Assembly (NCBI GenBank): GCA_903813345.2
Contig: CAIIXF020000001.1
Location: forward strand, 21,225,915-21,289,914
Origin: Owenia fusiformis
Lineage: Eukaryota; Annelida; Polychaeta; Sabellida; Oweniidae
DNA length: 64,000 bases
Direction of reading: 5' to 3'
Shown here piece after piece: positions 41,101-53,100 of this stretch. Each line of letters opens with the position of its first letter. The stretch's first letter is position 1. The notes under the pieces were generated by a model. It had not been told where the DNA came from. It ran no database searches and was given only the letters and a program-made list of their open reading frames with translations. The position numbers and the translations under genes were made by a program.

Positions 41101-44100
41101 TTAAACCTTTTATTTTATTAACAAGGTACCGGATTTTCTCGCATATACGCCCCCCTAAATTTAGGCCCATGCGCCAAAAATCGAATGTAGTACGCTTATA
41201 CGCCCATGGGCCCACTGGCGGATTGGTGGGGGGCTGGGGGCCCGGGCCCCCCCCCCCCTTGGGTGGGCCCAGAAAAAAAAATTTGGCCCAAAAAAATTTT
41301 GTGCCAAAAAAATCCTTCAGACCTCAAAAAGTGGGCCTTTTTGGTCATTACTAGGCCTTTTAAGGCCTTATTTAATTTCAGGCCTAATTTTGAAGAAAAT
41401 GGGCCTCAAAATTTGGGCCCACTTTTGGGTTTTAGGGGACGTTTTTTTTTCTCACCTGAAATTTGGGCCCCCCCTTGTTGGTGCCCAGATCCGCCCCTGA
41501 ATCATCAGCTCTTCTCACCTTTACGCCCACTGGGCCAAAAAATCGAAAGTAGTACACTTATACGCCCATGGGCGAAAAATAAGAGGTAAAATAACAGACA
41601 AAATTACCTTTCTTTCAGTTATATGCCCAGGGCTTATATGCGAGAAAATCCGGTACTTTTTTTAAAGAGAGAGCTAAACACATAATTTTATTCTAATGAG
41701 GTTCGGATAAAAGTGTTCAATTCAGTTCGCCATATTGATACCAATTTTTTACACAAAATACGTAAAATTTGGAGTTACATATGAGCTGATTTTGCATGTT
41801 GACCAGACTAGTTCCCTGTTTATTGAGGTTATCCACATTATAAAATAACACAGAAAGTTGATAACTTTTGAAATGAAAAATAATTTGTATCTGTATTTGT
41901 AGTCCACCCGTATAGCTCAGTGGTAGCACAGGTACCTCTTATGCAATAGGTCCCAGGTTCGATCCCCGTTTCAGGCAAGACTTAATTTGCTTTTTTGCGT
42001 GAAGTACTTCAGGGTGTTTGACTGAGTGGTCCTCAACTCATACAAAAGGGTGTGGTGTGTACTTGTATGTCTATGTATAAGTGCACATAAAAGAACACAG
42101 GGATTCTTTGGGGAGGGGTTCCTGGGTCTATCTTCCAGGCTAATTACGTTAATTATGGGATATACCCAAGAGGTATTGCTCACCTTCATTGGTGGTAAAC
42201 AAAATACAATACAATACAATATAGGTCATCTTGATTGACAATGGAGAGGTTAAGCTAACGATGTTTTTCACAACGTAACCGTGAACGCAAAGTACAAAAA
42301 TTAACAAAGGAATGTATCGAGCGCTCATAGTTTTATGCGCGCTTAGTCTACTTCAGATACTCTTTCAGCTTCAGAGTTTCGGGTTTAGAACGGGAGATTT
42401 GAATATTTGACGTTGGGTCAACGGGAACCATTTTACTCGTGTCTATTGAACACTATGCTGTCAATTTTGATTTCGATGCACAGTTGAATTCTTGCTGAAC
42501 ACGATGATGTATGTCATGCATGATTTAGCGCCAAAAATCTTACGAAACGAGCTCGTTTAAAATATGTATTAGAAAACCAGCTATAAAACCGCATCAATGA
42601 CATACTATAGAATCATTACACGCTATGGTGTAGTCTAAACAAACACTGGATTTGAACGGCTATTTATATGAGAAGGCTACATGAATTTGTATATGGTCGA
42701 GTGATACGTACAGGTTCAGTTTCGATTATATATGCAAAGCTTAACCTCTCCAATACTGAATGAGGCTGTAAATGGTATTTGCAGCAGTTTCCAATTCTAT
42801 GCTTGGAGATAGGTTTAATGCTAAGTAAGTCGCTGTATAAAAAGAATACAACTATTGATATGATTTCCTTTTTATCAGATATCTCCTACTCATGTATGAA
42901 TATAATTACCCAACATGCCTTAGTTTATGAAATTCACAAATTCGCACACACATAAATCCCCATCGATTGTTTTCATATAGCACCATCTGCATATTGTGAA
43001 AAGAGAAAACAAGTGTCTGTGGAATGTGTATGAATTGTGTGCCCAGTCACCCAGTTGCCAAGTCAACTGTACACTAATCCCTCAGATGTATATTTAATAA
43101 ACCTATCAATGGTTAAAATAATGGCTATTCGTCAATATTTATTAAGAGCGTTCAAATAAGGTACCTGTTCTGATGTGGAAGTCAGCATTGTCAACTGTTG
43201 TTCTTTGATGTTCACGTCCCAAATATGGTCCATTTAACTCACAAACTTTGGTATTTTTCTCTCCATTAATCTTGCGTAGGTTGTATGATGTGCATTTCTC
43301 TGGTAAAGCAGAACAGCTTGCAGCACATGCAATATTTGTCAAAACTTTCAAAGACCTCATAGGGTTGCTCAGTCTCTCTGCATATGGGACTTTAATATAT
43401 GCCTCATTCGTAATTTGATGTTTAGAAAGCGATATTCCAATAAGTGTTGTTTCGGAATACACTAAAACAACCTGTAGGGCTATAACTATTATTGTGACGG
43501 TCTCTAAAGATACTTGCATTGTCTCACTTTAGAATAAATACATCAAGTTAGAAAGTCAATGTTTATCCCAGTCCTGTCATATGAAGAATGCTTGACAAGT
43601 GAGCTGCCTGGTTTTCTCATTAAAAATATATGCATTCAATATTTGTTAACATTAAAATTGTGCGAGTGGTTTACCAATTACATTGTACTTTTAATTAACC
43701 AATCAAAGTTCCTTATAGATTAGTTTTTATTATCCCAATGAATGAAGTTCGGAAGGGATATAGTGAAGCCCTCCGTTCATCTGTCAGTCCATCAGTCAGT
43801 CTGTCAATCTGTCTGTCAGTAAGATAACTCAAATACTAGAGGACGGATTTTCTTCATATGTGGTGGAAAGATGTATATTGGTAAATAGTTTTATGCAAAA
43901 AAGTAATAAATATTATTGTCTGAAATTTTAGTGTATATTCACAACATCCATCTTTTTCACATATACTAGTTTTCCATGTTTGTCAGACTCAGATCCCCAG
44001 GGGCCTTATTTTGGGGTTCATATTACATTGTGACATTTATTGTGACATTCATGAATATAGTGTTCCTTGGGATTTGCTACTCCGTGGAGTTGCTGATTTT

Positions 44101-47100
44101 TAGTTTACTTTGAAACGGATATGTATACAATGTAATAACATTGCAATGGTTGATAAGTTAAGTATGTTCCCTATCATCTGATAACCTGATCTTCCCGGAA
44201 AATATATCTGGCATTAGTACATTTGGAGGTTAACACTAGTGTTTGATTTTAGATCGTGATAGGACTTAAAAACTTTTGGACCAATTTTGAGGAAAATAAG
44301 GCACAATCATCATCAATCACGTATTATGTCACTAAAGAAGCTACTCTTATACTTAAAATTGAAGTTAATAACAAAAGATGGGGCTTCTTATTTACCATTT
44401 CAATGAGGATAACGTAATATTGAAATAGCAATTTACGTGATTTTTGAATGTGCATCAAGTACCTATTCACAGTTGCCATAACAACCATATTTTAAACATG
44501 TGTTGCTCATAAATGTTTGACTCTTTCAAATATTTGTTGGTATTCCTCTTACTAAATTTCTGCCAAGTCTCATGACATGACTGCAAATAATTTACAAGGT
44601 AGAAGGTCACCTGCAAAATTTATTGATCGCCCCTTGTAATTTAAGTGAATTAATGTTCATACAGACCTCATAAATTAATCTATATTAAGCTATATTGTTA
44701 ATCACATGACAGCTCTTGAGCAGTAACAATGCAGGTCATATTGCATTAATGGAAAGATGTTTATTTATTGTTCAAGTTTTCACACCTTGGTCATTGCATT
44801 GTTAATACCTCAATGCATTCATTCTGTAAATAAAATACATGAATTTCATTTTCATTTGTAAACAAAAGTTTTATTGGATATAATTCTGTCTAGGGTTACA
44901 ATTTCTTCTTTTCTCAAAAGATTTTGTGTATATCAGATATTGCCATTAGTGCTGCTATATGAAGATTCATTGACAACGAGTTCTTCATCTTCAAAACTAT
45001 ATTATTATTTGTCATGTTTCAAAAGGGAAGAATTTTACTTCTTCTGAGAAGTGTTAACATCAAGATAGGATGGAGGTTACAACTAAAATAGAAAGCTAAA
45101 TTAATTCATATTTCAAACGTTGTATTTATACAGTAGTATAACTACCGCATGTCTATATTTGGCCCCATAATAATTTTCTTGTCTCTTAGCATCCAAGTAT
45201 GTCAAACCTCATGGATATGTGATTATAAAAACTCTGTGGATTGATGCGGGCAAATCTGGCTAGCACAGGTGGCTGAAGCATGTTAGTAACTTTGCTGCTT
45301 CGGTCTGCATTCCCTTGTAAAATCTGAAAAAAGAAAATCATGTTGTGAAAATTTACATTGAGAATGATTATACAAAATTTGAGCTTTTTGAGCTTTTGAC
45401 AAATGTAGGACATTACGATCGTATGTACAAATGTTTTATTACCGATCCATAGTGTTCCAGATTGCTGTCAGTTTTGCCATAGAAAAATTTGTATGATTTC
45501 ACCCATTGGCTATATGAATCTCTTCCCTGAGTGATCACTCCCGTCACTAACATAACTTCACCAAGGTCTGCTTGAATCCATGTCTGCGTATCATATCTAT
45601 CTGCTGACCAGGCTCCTTGCATTAATCCTCTGGAAGTCAGCATTGTCAACTGTTGTTCTTTGATGTTCACGTCCCAAATATGGTCCATTTAACTCACAAA
45701 CTTTGGTATTTTTCTCTCCATTAATCTTGCGTAGGTTGTATGATGTGCATTTCTCTGGTAAAGCAGAACAGCTAGTAGCACAGGCAATATTTGTCAAAAC
45801 TTTCAAAGACCTTAGAGGGTTGCTCAGTCTCTCTGCATAAGGGACTTTAATGTATGCCTCATTCGTAATTTGATGTTTAGAAAGCGATATTCCAATAAGT
45901 GTTGTTTCGGAATACACTAAAACAACCTGTAGAAATATTATTGTGACGGTCTCTAAAGATACTTGCATTGTCTTACTTAAGAATAAATGCATAAAGTTAG
46001 AAAGTCAATGTTTATCCCAGTCCTGTCACATGAAGAATTCTTATCATTCAAGTGAGCTGCCTTGTTTTCTAATTATGCATTCAATATTAGTTAACATTAA
46101 GATTGTGTGAGTGGTTTACCAATTACATTGTACTCTTAATTAACCAATTAAAGTTCCTTATAGATTAGTTTTTATTATCCCAATGAATGAAGTTCGTTAG
46201 GGATATAGTGAAGCCCTCCGTCCATCAGTCTGTCAATCTGTCTGTCCATAAGATAATAATAGTGGACAGATTTTCTTCATATGTGGTGGAAAGATGTATA
46301 TTGCTGTTTTATGCAAAAAACAAAGTAATAAAAAATATAATAAGTGTAGATTGCAAATATTGTATCATTTTTCTGATTCTGGCCTCGTAAATTCAAAATG
46401 GCTATCTAATGAGGAATTACGCAATAATTTTATGATCTCTTCAAAATATGGCAAGATTATTCTCAAATTGAAGGAATTTTAGAGTTGATCACAATTAAAT
46501 TGGTGGAAAAGTTTATATAGTATGTCTTTTAATTTCTGCAAATTTAACCAAGGGTAGAGTAAATGGTAAATATTACATTGTGACATTTATTGTGACATTC
46601 ATGAATATAGTGTTCCTTGGGATTTGCTACTCCATGGAGTTGCCGATTTTTAGTTTACTTTGAATCGGATATGTATACAATGTAATTACATAGCAATGGT
46701 CGATAAGTTAATAATGTCCCCTATCATCTGATAACCTGGGGATCTTCCCAGAAAATTATCTGACATAAGTACATTTAGAGGTTAACACTAGTGTTTGCTT
46801 TTGGATCGTGATAGGACTTAAAAACTTTTGGACCAATTTTGAGGAAAATAAGGCACATCTTCAATCAAATACTATGTCACTAAAGAAGCTACTATTAAAA
46901 TTGAAGTTAATAACAAAAGATGGGGCTTCTTATTAACCATTTCAATGAGGATAACATAATATTAAAAAAACAATTTGATATTTGAATGTGCATCAAGTAC
47001 CTATTCAACAGTTGCCATAACAACCATATTTTAAACACATGTTGCTCATAAATATTTGACTCTTTCAAATATTTGTTGGTATTCCTCTTACTATATTTCT

Positions 47101-50100
47101 GCCAAGTCTCATGACATGACTCCAAATAATTTGCAAGGTAGAAGGTCACCTGCAAAATTTATTGATCGCCCCTTGTATTATAAGTGATTTAATGTTCATA
47201 CAGATCTCATGAGTTAATCTATATTAAGCTATATTGTTAATCACATGACAGCTCTTGAGCAGTAACAATGCAGGTCATATTGCATTTATGGAAAGATGTT
47301 TATTTATTGATCATTATAGTATGGTCGGAGGACACATGGTTGAAGGAACATGCGGGTGCCACACTAGATAATGACAATGATGAAGAGGGGGGAGAGACTG
47401 GGGGACAGAAGAGGTCTGCTGAAGAGACTACAACAGTAAGTTTCACATGGGTAGGACCTAAGTTGGAGACTACTATAGAAAGGTTCACATATGGTAATGC
47501 CTATTTGGGATTCTATAATTAATGTGAGAGACTACTCACTTAAGTACTGTAAGTTTCTCATACAGTAAAAACAAAGTGGGAAAATACTGTAGTAAGTTCC
47601 TCATGTTGTAAAACCTATGTTTGAAAAAACAACAGTTAGATCCTAGGCCATCAGCTTCACCCCAAAATTTAGGTTATCGGTACCAAGTTAGGGGAATAAG
47701 TCTCATTGTGATTTTTGGCAAGGTAAATACCTCTAGAGTAAGAAATTGTATGATAGCATTGCAGGCGTGGCAGCTAAATGGGCGTTATCATGGCCGCTGG
47801 TGCACTTACTACCAAATAAAAGAAGTTATATCTAAGAATACTGAGAGACAAAAACAGTGATTTTGAGGTCTATTTCGGGGTTTTAGGGGTCAAGGATTTC
47901 ATTTAAGTCAAAATCTAAGTCATAAGTCATCAAAGAATTGGAAATCCAAGATGGCCGCCAAAATGGATGTCAAAACAAATATGTCACTATTGATATAAGT
48001 TCAAAAAGCTCAAAGTACAGTTAAAAAGTGACTTTGGAGACCATGAAAAGGTTTTAGAGGCTAGGGATTTTATTTGTCTCTAAATCTAAGTAATCAAAGA
48101 ACTACTTTACATAGAAATCCAAAATGGCCACCAAAATGGATGTCAAAATGAATACGTAACTATTTATGTGAACTTAAAAAACGGTTGCTTTTGCAGACCA
48201 TGGTAAGGTTTTATAGGTTAAGGATTCCATTCATGTGTAAATTGAAGTGATTAAAGAATACCTTTATATAGAAATCTAAAATGGCTGCAAAAATGAATTT
48301 ATAAGCACATAGAAAAATTAGAATAGTTATGTTATAGATATCTGAGACTGGGTTTCAGGAGAAAATGGTTTCAATTTACTAGACTTTAATTAGTTATCTT
48401 AACCTTTCCTCATATTAGAATCCAAAATGGTCACCAAACGGGTGGCTGCCAAAATAAATTAACACATTCACATGGAGCATGACTCAACCATCAAACCTAT
48501 TTCCTTTATTGCCATCTTGAAGTTCACAGGCTGCAGACCTAGTTCTCTCAACATGATGTTCCGAGAAGAATATCGGAAGCCTCTAAAGCCTACATGCACT
48601 GGAAAGTGTCTCACCTTCCACCCTTTACACCTTACTTTGTCAAAGAGATCTTCATACTCGGCACTCTTCAGTCCATCCGAGATATTATCTTCTGTGTAAT
48701 TGTAGACTTGGATTGAGTTTGTCCTTTCTTCACAGACCTACGGCCCTCGGGCAGATATATTATATTGGCCTCGGGATAATCCCAATATCCTGAACCTCAT
48801 ATAGGATAATCTCTATGTACTAACTCCCTACATTGCTTGCTAAGGTCAATAGCTTTCATCCATTTTTCTAGTTCTTACAGATGCTTTTGTCAAAATATAT
48901 ATTTAATTAGTTAAACTAGAGATGGATGAAGCTCTCTTTTCAGAAGCGAAGTCGAATGAATACAAAGGATATTCCTTTGTATACCAATCAGTTGAAAAGA
49001 TTCCTGGGATTGCACTACATACATCTCATCTTCTCCAAGCAGCTTAAAATCCGTTATGCTCCAGGGAATGACTAGGTCATAATTTTAATGATGTCCATAA
49101 AGGCTCGGCAAGAAGGATGTCTTGTATCATCATTCCCTTTTAGATCTCCATATTAGGACTCTTGTGCTTTCATAAACCAGTTCATTGTTTTGATGAAGAG
49201 AGTACAATTGAGATGGTACATCACATCAGGGCCATCTTAGATATCCAAATGAATATGTTCCAAAATTAATTATTCATTTTGGCAGCCATTTTGGTTGCCA
49301 TCCTGAATATCCAAATAAAATAATTATTTGATGACTTAAAGTTCTCAACCATTGAAACCTAGCCATTGACTTCAAATTCTCGACCATTGAAACCTAGACA
49401 TGGTCTCCAAAATCACTTTGTAATTGTTCATTGAGCTTATATTAATGGTAACTTATTTTGGTAACTCATTTTGGCAGCCATCTTGGATTTCCACATCAAG
49501 TTATTCTTTGAAAACTAAATGAAGCATAAGTGAAATCATTAACCTCTAAACCCTTTCATGATCTATAAAATTGCTTTTTATCTGTTCTTTGAGCATGTAT
49601 CAAAATAAAAATATCCAAATAAAATAATTATTTGATGACTTAAAGTTCTCGACCATTGAAACCTAGCCATTGACTTAAGATTCTCGACCATTGAAACCTA
49701 GACATGATCTCCAAAATCACTTTGTAATTGTTCATTGAGCTTATATTAATGGTAAATTATTTTGGTAACTCATTTTGGCAGCCATCTTGGATTTCCACAT
49801 CAAGTTATTCTTTGAAAACTAAGACAATAAAATCATTGATCCCCAAACCCTTTCATGATCTACAGAACTACATTTTAGCTATTCTTTGAGCTTACATTAA
49901 TAGTTACATGTTAGTTTCGGCACCCATATTGGCGGCCATTTTGGTTTTCTATGAAAAGTAATTATTTGATTTCTTAGACTAAAATGAAGCATAAGTGAAA
50001 TCATTAACCTCTAAACCCTTTCATGATCTATAAAATTGCTTTTTATCTGTTCTTTGAGCATGTGTCAATACAAAAATTCCCTTTGGCACCTATTTTGGCG

Positions 50101-53100
50101 GCCATCTTGGATTTACATATAATGTAATCCTTTGATGACATAGATTTAGACATGAATAAAATCCTGAGACTTTAAAACCTCTTCTAAAACTCTTCAAAAT
50201 CATTTTGAAACGTTTTAACTTGTATCATTAGTTACATATTTGTTTTTGAACCAAAATTGGTGGCCATCTTGGATTTTCGTATGAATTTATGTTTTTGATG
50301 ACTTGGATTGAGGCATAAATCGAATCAGTGACCCCTAAAACCCAGAATTAGACCCTAAAATTACTTCTTTCATTTGGTAGCAAGCGCACTGGCAGCCATT
50401 TTGAAAAATGGGTGATAATACCCATTTAGCTGCCACTTCTGCAATGCTATCACATATTTTCTTACTCTAGGGGTGTACACCTTCCCAAAAATCACCATGG
50501 CCATTATTCCCCTGATTTGGTACTGACCAACCCCCCAGGCTGATCGCCTATCCATACAGTAAAATCTTTTTGGGACCTTTCATTAAAGTTCCATTTTCAT
50601 ATACAGAGAATCCTATCTGAGAGACTATACGAGTATGTTTCGCGCACTCTAAAACCTGTATGGGAGACTACAACACAAATTCCTTAAATGGTAATACCTT
50701 GAGTGAACACTGTTGTGACATTGAGAGTTTTCATATTCATGCGATACTAACTTCTACCGTTAATTTGAATTTTTGACCTACCAGATGGTTGAAAATCAAG
50801 GATTGCAAGCCTCATACTGCACCGTTTTTCTTCAAACTTGTTCCATTCAAATCAAAACAGAATTTTCTTTCTGTCGGTGCATTGCTTTATTGTACAGAGT
50901 CCCTCGTTTTAGCAGCGTTTTGGTCCCAAGCTATGAGAAACTCAAATGCTTCTGAAAGAAGGGACTCTGCATGACAGAATAATGTGCCAACAGAAAGGCA
51001 TTTTTGTTATGCTTTGGATGGAAGTTTGAAGTTTGAAAAAAAGCGGTGCAGTATGAGACTCGCAATCCTTGATTTTAAAACATCTGGTAGGTCAAAAATT
51101 CAAATTAATGGTCGAAGTTAGTACCCCGTGATATTTAGATACTTTTATAATGTGTGTATCAGTGAGATATTTGGTTATTTGCTTGCAAATTGACTTTAAT
51201 GTAATGTTTGAGATAGATGTCGCATCATACATATTGCTAGTTTTTGAAATAGCCGTCAGAGTGCATGCATAGTGAACAAAATTTTTCCACACCCACCCAC
51301 CCTGTACATGTACTTCATTAATTCATTCGACATATATTGTACAAACGTTTAAAGGGCGGTTTTTATAAAAGTGTTTATGTTCTTGTTATTTTACGTTTAC
51401 TTAGTATAATAAAGCATCCGCTCATTTTAAGCCCAACACATTTCTTACTGTTTCAATATTTGTTATTATTTTGATATGCAATAACATTAATGAAATATCA
51501 TTCTGAAACTGACAGTATACTTGTACAATATTGTGTACTTTATGATGTAATCCAAAAAACTATTCTTGCATCAAACCCCCATGCTATTGGGACATATCTC
51601 CCATTCTGATACTCACAAGTAGTAAGGAAAATAAATACCAGAGTACCAGAGATGCAGGACTACAAAAATACATTCTTAATATTTTAGACTACAGAGCCTG
51701 CAAGCAAGAAATCAAAGGGGAATAGCCAGGTGTACTTGGACATCAAGATAGGTGGCAGAGATGCTGGAAGAATTGTTTGTGAACTGAGAGCTGATGTAGT
51801 TCCAAGAACTGCAGGTACAGCAGCTGTATACATATATATATATAGACATAGTTTACTGTTCTTAAATTCCAGCTGTAAGATTTCAAATGAAAACTCGAAA
51901 ATTCAAAATTTATTGTTTAATGATATTCAATTTGTTGACTTTTAAAAACTAATGCTTGCAATAAAACAATTTTATTGTTATACCCTTTCCTCAAATTTAA
52001 TAAACTATGTTTGTGGATAAACATTAATACATTGACTTAGCCCAAAATAGAATTTGAATTTGATGTCATTCAGAGAACATAATGAAGCCCATCCTTTTCA
52101 AATGTAATAATAATTAAATCATGTTTTTGGGCATACATCAATATATTGACCTGTTGACCTTGACCTTTCTTAATGTATTTTGTAGTTCTTATTTGATTCT
52201 TCTTAGTCGACCAATCTTCATATGTTTTTACTAACAAAAATATTTCTTTATGTTTCAGAAAACTTTAGATGTTTGTGCACTCACGAAAAAGGATTTGGCT
52301 TCAAAGGAAGTTCATTCCATAGAATTATACCTTCATTTGTATCCTTTTAAATGGTTTCAAGATTTAGAGTTATTTTCTAAAAGTGTCTCATCTATTTGCC
52401 TCCTAGCATTGTCGGAATATGTGGATATAGAATGAGCTATTTTCAGATCTGCAAATCAAAGTTTTAGGAACAATCTGTTCTTGTATAAACTGTTCCCTAA
52501 AAATGTGCTTGGATTTGATATAAACAAGAAATGTCCCCTCCGAACATCCTATCCCTGAATCCTTTCGGCAAACTGGTAAATGTTATCACAATGAGACTAG
52601 AGATATTGAGTGTAGTACATGTATGTGTATTTCTCTTAACTTTCATCCCAGATGTGCCAAGGGGGAGATTTCACAAACCACAATGGAACTGGAGGGAAGT
52701 CCATATATGGTGGAAAATTTAATGATGAAAATTTTGTTTTAAAACATACTAGTCCAGGTGAGTTTGAAATGTAATTTACGCACTCTGTGCAGTCATTGTT
52801 GTATAATGTCTTGGTCACATTTGCTCCGATTTTCACTACGGCGCCTGGGCGATTGAGTATTTTGTCCAAAATTGAATTCGATATTGAACAAAACACTCAG
52901 TGGGCCAGGCGCCGGCCGATGGATCGGAGCAAATGTGACTCAGGCATTACTTGAATTATTTCTTTTACACGTTGGCTGATTGCCATCTCTTTTTGATCAA
53001 CTACAATATAGTTTAACCATTGAAAATATGAAATAAAACTATGGCTTGATGTTTTAAAGGAGGAGGGAAAGTATCGCAACAGATTTTGGACAGTCATATG

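Larger units (their letters stand above)
32707..44773. repeat. Tandem segmental duplication, unit 1
   Basis: The left unit of a direct duplication inside PPIE intron 5. It holds the intact PAN-F5/8C gene and the 5.8-kb inverted-repeat element. The unit 2 equivalent is 44774-47309. Matching stretches are 32709-32756 with 44774-44815, 38593-39405 with 44815-45633, and 43188-44773 with 45633-47309. Confidence 0.82.

Noticed and set aside
41905-41980. Possible tRNA gene
   Set aside because: Pol III boxes are present, but the acceptor stem pairs poorly and the sequence continues into a SINE body and tail.
48472-48699. 75-codon frame in the spacer of the large inverted repeat
   Set aside because: No recognisable motif, no splice or conservation evidence; surrounded by repeats.
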